Source: CAMLDH01 sp966250375
GTDB taxonomy: Bacteria; Pseudomonadota; Gammaproteobacteria; Burkholderiales; Burkholderiaceae_D
DNA: 64,000 nucleotides
Direction: 5' to 3'
Assembly (NCBI GenBank): GCA_966250375.1
Contig: CBINHE010000010.1
Span: forward strand, 1 to 64,000
Made by a program: the position numbers and the translations under genes. How positions within the stretch are numbered: the stretch's first letter is position 1; each line of letters opens with the position of its first letter. Below the pieces are notes generated by a model that searched no databases, was not told where the DNA came from, and saw nothing but the letters and a program-made list of their open reading frames with translations. Below are positions 1 through 8,821 of the stretch, in pieces.

Positions 1-140
1 AGCAGGGAATTCGTGGAGCACTGCTCCACGCCTGCGTAACGGCATTGCCTTGCAATGCAATGCGCCCTCCGCCTGCTTGCGGAACGGCACAGCCTTGCAA
101 GCCTGTGTGCGCCCTGCAAGGAGGGGGCGAATGCTTCAAT
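1..140. repeat. Copy of palindromic dispersed repeat R1
   Basis: Non-coding stretch holding one and a partial second copy of a repeat seen again near 4465-4535, 7762-7830, 17542-17595 and 27506-27590. The recognisable core, on the opposite strand, is a ttgcaaggc segment, then ataccgttacgcaggcgtg, a short hairpin of the form gtggagcagtgctccac, and cgaaacccctgcttca. It looks like a REP-type palindromic repeat. No gene is supported in 1-227. Confidence 0.6.
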
Positions 141-227
141 ACGCGACTTTGTCATTTACTTCCTGAAAACTCAGTAGTGTCCTGCCCCGTAAATAATTTC
201 ATATTCAACTTATTTGCGGGACAGACA

Positions 228-593
228 CTAGCCGATGACTTTTTTTACCACTTCCGTAAGACGCTGCGGATCGAACGGTTTTACCAGCCATCCATTCGCA
301 CCAGCGGCTTTGCCTTTTGCTTTCATTTCGTCGCTCGACTCCGTGGTTAACATCAGAATCGGCACACGTTGATAGTTTTCTGTCGCACGTAAAGATCTGA
401 TCAAGGTCAAGCCATCCATGCGCGGCATGTTCTGGTCGGTTAGAACCAGGTCGAATACTTGCGTCTTTGCCTTATCCAGGCCGTCCTGGCCATCTACCGC
501 TTCAGTGACCTGGTACCCTGCTGCTCTCAAGCTGAATACAACCATCTGGCGCAAAGAGCCCGAGTCGTCCACTGCCAATATTGATTTTGCCAT
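228..593 (-). CDS. CheY-like single-domain response regulator
   Basis: A 121-residue stand-alone receiver domain. It keeps the acidic pair D9/D10, phospho-acceptor D53 in the LTDQNMPRMDG context, T83 and K105 in LVKPF, so it should be phosphorylatable. There is no output domain; by family knowledge such proteins signal by protein contact, for example at a flagellar switch or in a phosphorelay. The start at 593 is preferred over an upstream start because caggag lies six bases before it. It follows the CheZ-like gene by 64 bp on the same strand, which suggests a two-gene operon. Many bacterial genomes have several CheY paralogues, so a motility role is likely but unproven. Confidence 0.85.
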   Translation of the reverse strand: MAKSILAVDDSGSLRQMVVFSLRAAGYQVTEAVDGQDGLDKAKTQVFDLVLTDQNMPRMDGLTLIRSLRATENYQRVPILMLTTESSDEMKAKGKAAGANGWLVKPFDPQRLTEVVKKVIG

Positions 594-657
594 CTTTGCT
601 CCTGCTGTTTTCTCGTTTCCGGGCCGAATGCCCACTCAATGACTTGCCGGCTATTCG

Positions 658-1362
658 TTAAAATAGTTCGATGTCTCCGCTCTCCATGTGTGTCTGGCTA
701 ACCGCCTTCCACAATACGCTTTCGAGCTTGGCACTCTGATCGTCAAGCGCCTTGTTAAGGTCGTTCAGCAAGGCAGCCATTTCCTTGGTATCGCCCTCAT
801 GCGTCATGTCGGCGCTGCTGACGTTCACCGCCGCCAGAACGTCGCGCAACCCATTCACTCGTCTGACTGTTCGACTAATGAGTTGACTCGTCATGTCCTG
901 AAATTGCAGGCTGGTGACAGCCGAATTAACCCGCAGACCCACCTCCGCTTGCGCAGCTTTCAATTTTTCAGTGGTGTCGGGAGATGACGCGGAATGCTCG
1001 AGCAGCGCATCCACTATCGCCTGTTGGGTACACACCGCCTCATGAATCGCCATGAAGCTGGTGCTGAGTTTTTCAATTGCCTCGTTCAATAGAAAATTCG
1101 TTTGCACCAAGTCCGTTTCGACCTCGGTCAAATGCAGCGTGCCATGATCGGACAAACTGGATAGCAAACGTTTCATTTGTAAACTTAACAAGTTTTCCTT
1201 TTTTGTCATGAGAATTATCCCGCCATCGATCCCATCAAAATCCTGACAAGAACTTAATTCTTTCGCAACGATGCCTGCGACTTCCTGCCTCACTTCAACT
1301 TCGGTTGACACATCCACTGTCCCGCCCTCCTTGACCGCGGATTTTTCTGCTTTTTTATTCAT
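658..1362 (-). CDS. CheZ-like chemotaxis accessory protein
   Basis: A 234-residue, mostly helical cytoplasmic protein. The stretch VTSLQFQDMTSQLI (about two thirds along) resembles the LQFQD motif of CheZ-type phosphatases and related chemotaxis helical-bundle proteins, and the C-terminus GDIELF is like the CheY-binding tail of that group. Together with the CheY-like gene 64 bp downstream this suggests a phosphatase or binding partner acting on that regulator. The start MNKKAEK at 1362 is chosen; a GTG start at 1446 would add 28 unconvincing residues, and neither start has a strong ribosome binding site. It could instead be another chemotaxis-associated helical protein of unknown activity. 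Confidence 0.6.
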   Translation of the reverse strand: MNKKAEKSAVKEGGTVDVSTEVEVRQEVAGIVAKELSSCQDFDGIDGGIILMTKKENLLSLQMKRLLSSLSDHGTLHLTEVETDLVQTNFLLNEAIEKLSTSFMAIHEAVCTQQAIVDALLEHSASSPDTTEKLKAAQAEVGLRVNSAVTSLQFQDMTSQLISRTVRRVNGLRDVLAAVNVSSADMTHEGDTKEMAALLNDLNKALDDQSAKLESVLWKAVSQTHMESGDIELF

Positions 1363-1758
1363 GGCAATGACGCTGATGCGTCGATTTCGGATACAAAAAA
1401 CTTGGAATGCCGGCAAGAAATGATTCCCATAAGAAATGTACCACACGCTGTACGAACATGACTACGTATCAGGAAAACATTGCAACGGTGTGCACAGATC
1501 TCTGGACGAGACCGGATGCTGGCTTGGGATATTCGGAAAGTGAAATTTGTGCCAAGTTAGTGAAATTTCTCTGACACAAATAATGAAAAATCTTATAAAG
1601 GCAGTGCCGGAGACAGTACGGAATTCTCAGGAGATAATGGCCGCACTTGAAAAGCGCGAACGTCCATAGAGGAGCAAGACCTCAGAGTCGGCCGCCATCC
1701 CCGAAAAGCGTTTGCAAATCCCAGCCTGGATCACGATGTTTTGGCGTTGATAGCGCAA
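1363..1758. other. Intergenic region without recognised gene
   Basis: Sequence between the start of the CheZ-like gene and the 3 prime end of the porin gene. I see no conserved coding region. A ten-codon reading frame on the + strand starts at about 1639 after a strong aggag site and ends at a TAG; it may be chance. Confidence 0.4.
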
Positions 1759-2832
1759 TCAGAAACTATGCCGGATACCTGCGCCGATGCTACTGCCGCT
1801 TTCAAATGTACTGATCTTATCGTGCATGACGACAATGTACAGGCCAGTACGCTTGGACGGCTTATAGAAATAGCCGATGGACGTCGTTTCGCGTCGTCGG
1901 TCGGAAATGCCAGTGCCGCCACGTCGGGTTTGCGCATGGGCGGCCATGAATTCATCTTTGCCTGCAGGAACAGTGACGCTGATCGAATAGGTTGTGTCAT
2001 GCAGGTCGATATCGTGCGCGGTTTGGTCGTACGTTGCAAATAGCTTGGCACGCTTGAAGTCATAGCTCGCGCCGATGAACCACGCGGTCTGGCGCGTTGC
2101 CCTCAGGCTTTCTACGGATTTTACGAAGCCGACAGGCATATCGAGCGGATTATTGACCTCCACACGATGAATGAATGCCGTCAGCGACAATGGGCTGCCC
2201 ATGTACAACAAGTCGGCGCCGACATTGCGCTTGTTGCTGCTTGCAGCCTCGCCGAATTGATAGTGCAGGTTGACGGTCAAATCGCTCACGGTCGGTGTCG
2301 TGTATTTGATCTGATTGCTCCAGCCGTTATCCCCTGCCATTGAATTGACCCATCTGCTTGCATTGAACAATGGAACATTCAAATGTAGTGCAAGCGGCGA
2401 GAAGGCCGGTGAATTGCCGAACGGATTAAATCGCAGGATCGCAAAGGTATTGGGCGCCGTACCACGTCCCAGCGAGACGGTGCCGAAACGACTGGACAGC
2501 CCCACGTTTGCCGCGCGTGAGAACATCGGATCGCCGGGAAAGCGGCCAGCTTCGCCGGTATCCGGACGAAAATAGGTGGCCATCGCAAAATTTGCTTGCA
2601 TGCCGCCACCAAGATTCTCGCTGCCTTTTAAGCCTATCCAAGACGTGGCCATGCCACCACCATCAACCTTCGTCGTATGGGCAACATCGCCGCTGCTCTG
2701 CATGGTGCCAACGAATGTATCGAACACCCCCTCAAGTTTGACCGTGGTTTGCGCCATCGCTGGATTGGCAAGAGCGCTTCCCAAGACGGCGGTGAACAGC
2801 AGTTTTTCCAGCCCCTGATAAATATGCTGCAT
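1759..2832 (-). CDS. Gram-negative general porin (betaproteobacterial type)
   Basis: A 357-residue outer-membrane beta-barrel. A signal peptide of about 28 residues ends ANPAMAQ, followed by TTVKLEGVFDTFVG, the usual first strand of Burkholderiales porins. Alternating hydrophobic/polar strands run through the protein, and it ends GAGIRHSF with the C-terminal phenylalanine needed for BAM-dependent assembly. FGTVSLGRG near residue 115 corresponds to the loop-3 lead-in of this family. Length is normal. Function is passive diffusion of small hydrophilic solutes; substrate preference cannot be read. It is monocistronic, with a gaagag site upstream of the ATG. Confidence 0.88.
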   Translation of the reverse strand: MQHIYQGLEKLLFTAVLGSALANPAMAQTTVKLEGVFDTFVGTMQSSGDVAHTTKVDGGGMATSWIGLKGSENLGGGMQANFAMATYFRPDTGEAGRFPGDPMFSRAANVGLSSRFGTVSLGRGTAPNTFAILRFNPFGNSPAFSPLALHLNVPLFNASRWVNSMAGDNGWSNQIKYTTPTVSDLTVNLHYQFGEAASSNKRNVGADLLYMGSPLSLTAFIHRVEVNNPLDMPVGFVKSVESLRATRQTAWFIGASYDFKRAKLFATYDQTAHDIDLHDTTYSISVTVPAGKDEFMAAHAQTRRGGTGISDRRRETTSIGYFYKPSKRTGLYIVVMHDKISTFESGSSIGAGIRHSF

Positions 2833-3442
2833 ACGGATCTCTTCGGTTTGTGAAGCAGGTTGCTGCGCACCTCGGTCATCCCGATTATCTTGCCGTTTCC
2901 ATTATCAACAATTGCTGTCCAAGGTACTGAGGGCAAGGAAATGCTCGGCGCTATTTTTTCAAAATAAACCTGGGCACCATCACTGCAATCAAGCGCCAAT
3001 TATCTTGAGTCCATGCTAGACATCTTCTATTGAAAGGACATGATCTATCGCATGCCGCTCACAAGCGAGGTCTTCAGAGAAAGGCGCGGCATCTTTCGTT
3101 TTCTCCCGCCGACACAATGAATTTTTTCTGGCACAACTAAACGTTTTGCGATTGAAGAAGTGATTTTAAAAGCAATAGCCAATACGGTAGTTATCTCATC
3201 CATTCCCTTTTGATTCTGCTGGCATCGAACGGAACGAGGCCAGAAGCAGTGTGAAAAATGGCTGTTTGAACTGGAAAAAACAAGTTCTTCCATAGATGAA
3301 ATCTTTTCTGATTGAAAAAAATAAGCGGATATATTTTTGAGCCAAAACGAAACTAAGCTGGAAAGTTTCTGATCTTAATCAGGACCGCTTCACATTTAAT
3401 TGTTTGCGGCAAATAGACGGCACTTACATAAAGGAATGATTC
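2833..3442. other. Intergenic region between divergent genes
   Basis: About 610 bp separating the porin gene (- strand) from the GRDP-like gene (+ strand), so it should hold both promoters. It is noticeably AT-rich from 3100 to 3420. Short open frames here have no recognisable domain and I do not call them genes. Confidence 0.4.
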
Positions 3443-4180
3443 ATGAAAACAAATGACCTGAAGAAAGCGCACGATCAAATTATCGCGAAAATTCATGCAA
3501 TTGATCTTGCTCCCATCAAAGTCAAACTAATGGACAAAGAGGAAGGGCATGGCTGGTCGCGTGAATATGCCGACCATATTGAAATTGAATACAAACGCTT
3601 TCTAACGTTGCTGGTGAAGTACCCGGAAGCATCCATTGCGCCAAGCAAGGACGTCGACAAGTTTTGGCATGGACATATTTTGGATACGCTCAAGTATGCG
3701 GAAGATTGCAATCATGTCTTCGGCTATTTTCTGCACCACTTTCCTTATTTCGGCATGAGGGGAGACGAAGATGCCGCCAATCTTGCCGCTGCCGCAGCCA
3801 CGATGAATCGCCTTTACCGCCAGGAGTTCGATGAGGTGCAGCCGGCTCAAGCAAGCAGTTACTGTGGCATTGAGACCGCGGTGAGCTATTGCGGTGCCAC
3901 TGCTGGCAATGATATTCAGGCCACGCACCAACAAGCCAGTTATTGCGGGGCCACCAGTGCAGCAAGTTATTGCGGGGCCGTCAGTGGAGTAAGTTATTGT
4001 GGCGCCGCCACAGGCAAGGATGACCAACTGGCCACAAAACAATACAGCTACTGCGGGACGTCCAGTGCAGCGAGCTATTGTGGAGCCACCAATATCGACG
4101 GCGCGCGCGACGGCCTGTCAAGCACAAGCATACTCAATACGGCATTGCGTCCGACCCTGCCGCGCTTAATAATTAAGTAG
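3443..4180 (+). CDS. GRDP-like domain protein with C-terminal SYCG nonapeptide repeats
   Basis: A 245-residue protein without signal peptide or membrane segment. Residues 1-130 match the glycine-rich-domain-protein-like fold: VDKFWHGHILDT (71-82), then YAEDC and HHFPYFG (98-104). The W-H-x-H pattern and the later histidines are the family hallmark. Residues 139-219 are nine consecutive nine-residue units, seven beginning SYCG, giving seven evenly spaced cysteines. The tail is Ser/Ala-rich. An aaagga site lies before the ATG. Function of bacterial GRDP-like proteins is not established. The repeats suggest a metal-binding or cross-linked scaffold, or a multi-core modified peptide precursor. No modifying enzyme gene is adjacent, so these are speculative. 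Confidence 0.72.
   Translation: MKTNDLKKAHDQIIAKIHAIDLAPIKVKLMDKEEGHGWSREYADHIEIEYKRFLTLLVKYPEASIAPSKDVDKFWHGHILDTLKYAEDCNHVFGYFLHHFPYFGMRGDEDAANLAAAAATMNRLYRQEFDEVQPAQASSYCGIETAVSYCGATAGNDIQATHQQASYCGATSAASYCGAVSGVSYCGAATGKDDQLATKQYSYCGTSSAASYCGATNIDGARDGLSSTSILNTALRPTLPRLIIK
3857..4099 (+). repeat. 27-bp coding tandem repeat (nine units)
   Basis: Nine 27-bp units in frame. Encoded units in order: SYCGIETAV, SYCGATAGN, DIQATHQQA, SYCGATSAA, SYCGAVSGV, SYCGAATGK, DDQLATKQY, SYCGTSSAA, SYCGATNID. Units 3 and 7 have lost SYCG but keep the register. Units 2-5 and 6-9 form a four-unit (108-bp) higher-order repeat, so the array probably grew by single-unit and then block duplication. Confidence 0.9.
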
Positions 4181-4363
4181 TCATGCAACGGTGAATTTGG
4201 TAGGAGCGGGCCTTGCCCGCGATAGCTTGCATGTGCTAACACCTATGGAACGGTTTGCGATTGCAAGCGGATCGCCGCCCGGCGCAAATGCGCCCTGCAA
4301 GGGAGGCCCTTTCCTACAAAAAATGCCGTATAGAAGTTGCAATTAATTTTGCTCGGTTACTTA

Positions 4364-4592
4364 GGACTCGCGCAGTAATAAGTTAGGTAATTTTGCTGGC
4401 CGTACCGGGCGCACTGCTGCGTTGTCCGCCGCTAGCAGTGCTCGCACTGCGTCGCGCCGTTGAGGAGTATCCGCTTGCAAGCGGATACCGTTTCGCAGGC
4501 GTGTGGCAATGCCCCACGAAACCCCTGCTTCACCGCCTTGCATTGCATCCCGCTACGGCCGCCAAATTACCTAACTATTACTGCGCGAGCCC
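4364..4592. mobile_element. MITE with ~40-bp inverted ends and TTA flanks
   Basis: The left end (4364-4404, starting ggactcgcgcagtaata) and right end (4554-4592, ending tattactgcgcgagccc) are nearly perfect inverted repeats. TTA lies directly outside both ends, as a 3-bp target duplication would. At 229 bp with no transposase frame it is a non-autonomous element, perhaps mobilised by an IS5-superfamily transposase, which makes such short duplications. Its interior carries a copy of repeat R1 (4465-4535), a nested insertion. The adjacent 4200-4320 has a separate gtaggagcgggccttgcccgcga palindrome-type repeat. Confidence 0.75.
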
Positions 4593-4663
4593 TTAACATA
4601 CCAGCTGCGTAAAGAAGGGTCGACACGGCGTAGAGATCGCGAAACATCGGCCTTTCCTCCTTT

Positions 4664-4694
4664 AAAAAATCTCGTTGTTCCAACGAGATTTTTT
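4664..4694 (-). terminator. Rho-independent terminator of the Cache-GGDEF-EAL gene
   Basis: Inverted repeat aaaaaatctcgttg / caacgagatttttt with a three-base loop, directly after the stop codon at 4695 on the - strand. The A/T tracts on both sides make it potentially bidirectional. Confidence 0.85.
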
Positions 4695-7475
4695 TCATGC
4701 TGTTACGCGTGCGTCAAAATAATTAACGATTTTATCGGTTGGCAGCGGCATGGCGAAGTAGGCGCCCTGCACCTCGTCGCAATTCAGATCATGAAGTATT
4801 TTTAGCGCCAGCTCTTGTTCCACGCCTTCAGCAATCGTTTTAAGGGTGAGACTGTGAGCCATTTGAATGATGGCACGCACGATAGCTTCATCTTCCTTAT
4901 TGTTGGCTAGATCGCGGATAAACGACTGGTCTATCTTGATTTTGTCCACGTCAAATCGCTTCAAGTAAGCCAGACTCGAATATCCAGTACCAAAATCATC
5001 GATCGAAAGCTTGACGCCGAGCGCTTTCAGGCGCTGCAACAGCATCAATGCATGCTCGCTGTCCTCAATCAGAATTGACTCGGTTAATTCCAGATCGAGG
5101 TATTTCGGATCCAGGCCAGATTCGGAGAGCGCAAGCATGACGGTTTTTTCCAGATCGCCTCGTTTGAATTGCACCGATGACAGGTTGACGGTTACGACCA
5201 TGTCGGCCAATCCCGCTTCATGCCAGGCTACTGCTTGCCTGCATGCTTCCTTCAGCACCCATTGACCAATCGGTATGATCAAACCACTGTCTTCGGCGAG
5301 GGGGATGATGTCCTTTGCAGAAATCAGGCCGTATTCGGGATGATTCCAGCGAATCAGTGCTTCAACACCAACGGTTTCAGCACTGTTAATGTCAATCTGA
5401 GGTTGATAGTGGAGTATAAATTCTCCATGTGCCAAAGCCTGGCGCAAATCATTTCGTGTTTTAAGGTGAGATGTGGCGTCGACATTCATCTGCTCCGCAT
5501 AAAAGCGGTAAGTATTGCGCCCTGCTTCCTTTGCGTGATACATCGCCGTATCAGCTGCTTTGACCAGAACTTCAAAATCATTGCCGTCATCCGGATAGAC
5601 GGCCACGCCGATAGACAGGCTGGTGAATAGCTGATGGCCTTCGATATTGAAGGGCGATGCCACTTTCTCCAGAATTTTATCGGCGACTTTTGCGATTGTG
5701 TCGGTGTCATGCATAGCAGAGAGAATGATCAAAAACTCGTCACCGCCCTGGCGGCAGACGGTTTCCGTTTCACGCACGCATTCGCGCAATCGGTTCGCCA
5801 TCCCCTTGAGCAATGCATCTCCGGCGAGATGCCCGAGCGAGTCGTTGATTGACTTGAACTTATCGAGATCGATGAATAGCAATGCCGCTTTGGCACCCAA
5901 GCGGTCGGCATAAGCCATGGCCAATGCCATGCGATCCTTGGCCAGCAGGCGATTGGGCAGTTTGGTTAAGGCATCGTGGAAAGCCAGAAACTCGATCCGC
6001 GCTTCAGACTCCTTGCTTTGCGTGATTTCCTGCACAGTACCGATGGCCACTAAGGGATTGCCTGCCTCGTCACACATGACTTCCAATTTTTGCCGCGCCC
6101 ATTTGACATCCTCCAATGTGTTGATGCGATGTTCGATGTCAATCGATTCTCCGCCCAGTGCGCTTTTCCAGGCTTGAATAACTGCCTTCCGATCTTCGGG
6201 CAGAACGCATCGGAGCATGGTTTTCGAGGTTAGCGGAGTGCCTATTGGAACGCCAAAGATTTTGTAAGCTTCGTCTGACCAAGTGAGCTTTCCATTAGAA
6301 ATATCCAGTCTCCAGCTGCCGACGCTCGCCACGGATTGTGCTTTCTGCAGTGTGCGTGCGCTTTCTTGTAATTCGTTATAAAGCCGGTTGCGTTCCAACA
6401 TAAGGCGATTAAAATTGCTGACTAACAAGCCGACTTCATCTTCCCGTCTGACAGGAAGCGGCTGCAGCGAAGGCTCCCTCTCTTCTGTCATGCGGCGCAT
6501 GGCATTGGCAGCTTCCTTTAATGGTGCCAGTTGCCGCGTCAAAGTTACGCGTAGCATCAGAGCAACGGCTATCGATACCAATATCGCAGTCAAATAAATC
6601 TGCCGCTGAAGCGGCTTGATTGGTCCGAAAGCATGCTCGGTACTGACGCCCGCGATAACGATCCAATCTGTCATCCGCAGGTTGCGGTTGACGCTCAATG
6701 TCCTGACGCCATAGGAAGTCGTGGTGATCCCCATCCCCTCGAATCCCTGTTCGAGTCTCCGGTCAAGCAACGGATTCTTGCCTTTCGGCGGCATCCATTT
6801 GAAGATGCGATCGGTATCGGACGCAGAGATCACTTGACGCGCCTTGGGAGAGATCACCACGACGTGTACCACCTTGCCGATCAGCGGACTGTCGCGGAAA
6901 TTAAACAGATCAATATCCAAGGGAGACACCGCTGTCATGAGTGCTCCAGTAGGGTTGCCAACGGCATCGCGCAGCGGGACTGTGATTGAGATGAGCGGCT
7001 CTGCAGTCCGCTGGCTTGTGAAAGGGGCGATGAAATACGGCTTGCCACCGGTTACAACCGATTGAAAACTTTCACGGCTCCCGATATCGCCGGTCGAACC
7101 TCCCGTTCCTTGCACATAATCGCCCACGATGACGCCTTCCTTATTGAAGACGAAAAGTCCGTGTGGAAAAATAGATGGGGAAGGATGGCGCTGTTCCAGG
7201 AGAAATTCAATCTTGGCAGAATCGTTCAGCATATCCGGCGTGATCAGCGCGGCAATTTCATTCAGCACTGTCACGCGCAACTTCAAATTGGCATCCATAT
7301 CAACGGCAATGTAGCTTACCGTTGCTGACAATTGATCCGCGACCATCTTCTCAAGATCGCCTTGCAGTGCCGATGAAACACGTACGGCTAACCCCCCGAT
7401 ACCCGCGATCAGCAAAGTCAGGACGACCAAGAGTACGCGGGTTTTTAAGCTCATGACACGAAAGAGCTTATTCAT
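4695..7475 (-). CDS. Membrane sensor with Cache, HAMP, PAS, GGDEF and EAL domains
   Basis: A 926-residue c-di-GMP enzyme. A transmembrane helix (residues 13-32) leads into a periplasmic Cache-like sensor (about 40-290). A second helix (about 290-312) leads to a HAMP-like linker and a PAS domain (about 375-490). GGDEF is intact (577-581, RQGGDEF) and the EAL domain has EAL at 705-707 and later DDFGTGYSSL. Both synthesis and breakdown of c-di-GMP are therefore possible; which one dominates cannot be told. The Cache domain suggests direct sensing of a small extracellular ligand. The start at 7475 lacks a clear ribosome site; MSLKTR seven residues on is an alternative. Single gene with its own terminator. 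Confidence 0.9.
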   Translation of the reverse strand: MNKLFRVMSLKTRVLLVVLTLLIAGIGGLAVRVSSALQGDLEKMVADQLSATVSYIAVDMDANLKLRVTVLNEIAALITPDMLNDSAKIEFLLEQRHPSPSIFPHGLFVFNKEGVIVGDYVQGTGGSTGDIGSRESFQSVVTGGKPYFIAPFTSQRTAEPLISITVPLRDAVGNPTGALMTAVSPLDIDLFNFRDSPLIGKVVHVVVISPKARQVISASDTDRIFKWMPPKGKNPLLDRRLEQGFEGMGITTTSYGVRTLSVNRNLRMTDWIVIAGVSTEHAFGPIKPLQRQIYLTAILVSIAVALMLRVTLTRQLAPLKEAANAMRRMTEEREPSLQPLPVRREDEVGLLVSNFNRLMLERNRLYNELQESARTLQKAQSVASVGSWRLDISNGKLTWSDEAYKIFGVPIGTPLTSKTMLRCVLPEDRKAVIQAWKSALGGESIDIEHRINTLEDVKWARQKLEVMCDEAGNPLVAIGTVQEITQSKESEARIEFLAFHDALTKLPNRLLAKDRMALAMAYADRLGAKAALLFIDLDKFKSINDSLGHLAGDALLKGMANRLRECVRETETVCRQGGDEFLIILSAMHDTDTIAKVADKILEKVASPFNIEGHQLFTSLSIGVAVYPDDGNDFEVLVKAADTAMYHAKEAGRNTYRFYAEQMNVDATSHLKTRNDLRQALAHGEFILHYQPQIDINSAETVGVEALIRWNHPEYGLISAKDIIPLAEDSGLIIPIGQWVLKEACRQAVAWHEAGLADMVVTVNLSSVQFKRGDLEKTVMLALSESGLDPKYLDLELTESILIEDSEHALMLLQRLKALGVKLSIDDFGTGYSSLAYLKRFDVDKIKIDQSFIRDLANNKEDEAIVRAIIQMAHSLTLKTIAEGVEQELALKILHDLNCDEVQGAYFAMPLPTDKIVNYFDARVTA

Positions 7476-7695
7476 AGAGAAACGCTTTCGGGGTATTAGG
7501 GGGTATCAGTGTCCATATATTGGGGGTGGTAAGCGATACGAAGTTCCCTTGTCGCCGCAAGTCGGTGCGGGTTACGGCCTTGGTAATATTGAAGGCGTTT
7601 CTGCTGCTCACCAAGAAGTAACCGGCGGAGATGATGCATGAATGCAGGCATGAGGACGCTAATTTTTGCAGCAAATCGACACGCTTTTCCTATAC

Positions 7696-7876
7696 TAAGG
7701 ATCGTGCACGAAACAACTTTCCGATTTATCTCGCGTCCGGCGGGCGCATTGCCGTGTTGCCCTTCCCTTGCAGGGCGATACCGTTACGCAGGCGTGCAGC
7801 ATGCTGCACGAAACCCCTGCTTCATCATCCCGCCGAACACGTCCAAATCGGGAAGTTATTCCGTGCACGATCCTTA
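7696..7876. mobile_element. MITE1 copy, TA-flanked, with nested repeat R1
   Basis: Terminal inverted repeats of about 33 bp: aggatcgtgcacgaaacaac at the left and the reverse of aggatcgtgcacggaataac at the right, with TA on both outer sides. The same termini occur at 32036-32201. A copy of repeat R1 sits inside (7762-7830). The right end lies 18 bp before the ATG of the lipoprotein gene, so this insertion may have replaced or added promoter sequence. Confidence 0.75.
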
Positions 7877-7894
7877 GGGAAAGGAAATCGGATC

Positions 7895-8203
7895 ATGAAA
7901 TCCGCCTTCAAAGCACTGATTTTGCTTGTCGTCACATCAAGCTTGATGGTCGGCTGTGCAATGTATGAACCAGCGCCAGCGTACGGCCAATACCCATACT
8001 ACCAGCCGGTGCCAGGCTATGGGGAACTTGGCTACTATGCACTGCCTGCTCCAGTGTATGTCCAGCCAGCCCCCATTTATGTGAGGCCGCCAGTCTCATT
8101 GCATTTCAGTTTTGGACACTGGAGCAGCCACCATCACGTACCTCATCACCTTGGTCGGGGAGGACATGGGTTCGGGCACGGCCGTGGTGGCTGGAGACGG
8201 TGA
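7895..8203 (+). CDS. Small His/Tyr/Gly-rich lipoprotein
   Basis: 102 residues. Signal peptide MKSAFKALILLVVTSSLMVGC has a good lipobox (MVGC), so C21 should be lipidated and the protein anchored in an outer or inner membrane. The mature part is Tyr/Pro-rich (AYGQYPYYQPVPGYG), then His- and Gly-rich (SSHHHVPHH, GRGGHGFGHGRGG). It resembles short PXPV/YXPXPV-type repeat lipoproteins with no known enzymatic role; the His-rich tail might bind metal. The aaagga site fixes the start; a longer in-frame start at 7631 would read through the MITE and is rejected. Confidence 0.7.
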   Translation: MKSAFKALILLVVTSSLMVGCAMYEPAPAYGQYPYYQPVPGYGELGYYALPAPVYVQPAPIYVRPPVSLHFSFGHWSSHHHVPHHLGRGGHGFGHGRGGWRR

Positions 8204-8232
8204 GTTCGATAAGTGTGTTACCCCCTTGAAAG

Positions 8233-8257
8233 CAAAAAGCCCGCATTACGCGGGCTT
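8233..8257 (-). terminator. Rho-independent terminator of the Ala/Lys-rich protein gene
   Basis: Stem agcccgc / gcgggct with an attac loop. On the - strand it is followed by a T run, and it lies about 20 bp after the stop codon at 8278. Confidence 0.85.
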
Positions 8258-8277
8258 ACTCGGCATCCGGTACGAGG

Positions 8278-8577
8278 TTACTTTGCCGGCGCAGAAGTAG
8301 GCTTTTGCGCCATCGTAGTATCAGCCTTGGTGGCCGTTTCGGTACTGGCTGCTTTGGCCTGGTCGCTCTTCTTTGCAGTGTGCTTTACGTGTTTCTTGGC
8401 GTGGACTTTCTTATGGCCTTCTGCTTTCTTGGCTGGTGTTTCTGCCGGCTTGGCTGCCTCAGCAGTGACTACCGGTTTCGTGGCAGGAGCCGAGGCGGGA
8501 GAAGAAGATGAAGTGTTTTGCGCACTGGCGATACCGGCAACAGCAAACAGGGTGGCGATAAGGATGGTCTTTTTCAT
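8278..8577 (-). CDS. Secreted Ala/Lys/Thr-rich low-complexity protein
   Basis: 99 residues. A clear Sec signal peptide (MKKTILIATLFAVAGIASAQ) is followed by a disordered, basic region made almost only of A, K, T, P, S, E and H, with GHKKVHAKKHVKHTAKKSD in the middle. Composition is like acid-shock (Asr-type) periplasmic proteins and other cationic periplasmic buffers, but there is no diagnostic motif and the resemblance may be only compositional. A gagag sequence precedes the ATG. Single gene with its own terminator. Confidence 0.6.
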   Translation of the reverse strand: MKKTILIATLFAVAGIASAQNTSSSSPASAPATKPVVTAEAAKPAETPAKKAEGHKKVHAKKHVKHTAKKSDQAKAASTETATKADTTMAQKPTSAPAK

Positions 8578-8749
8578 CTAAGGCTCTCTTTCGTAATTAA
8601 GGCAAGAGAAACATTCCCTTGTTACCTCGAATAACGCGCCAGAATCACGCTCGATGACTATGCTTACAAAATGTTGCAAATTGATGCAAAGAGAAAAATC
8701 CGGTCGCAATGATTTCAAGAGTCGTGGAGATCGCGGATGGCGCTTGACC

Positions 8750-8815
8750 TTATCTTGTGTGAAGCGCAACGAACCGCCACTGTTGCGCGGCACCATCGAT
8801 AGCCTCGATGGTGCC
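8750..8815 (+). pseudogene. Eroded scrap of an IS5-family transposase
   Basis: A short + strand translation RNEPPLLRGTIDSLDGA resembles GNRNESPLLRD and LRGTLGSLDGVYD in the transposase fragment at 40926-41340, as if the residues between had been deleted. Only about 17 residues support it, so it is a weak call. Confidence 0.3.
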
Positions 8816-8821
8816 TGCATC

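Noticed and set aside
2634..2999. A 121-codon - strand frame running into the porin gene
   Set aside because: The second half is an out-of-frame reading of the porin signal region; the first 55 residues have no motif.
3857..4099. Possible CRISPR-like array because of regular 27-bp units
   Set aside because: The units are contiguous, without unique spacers, and lie inside a coding frame as a peptide repeat.
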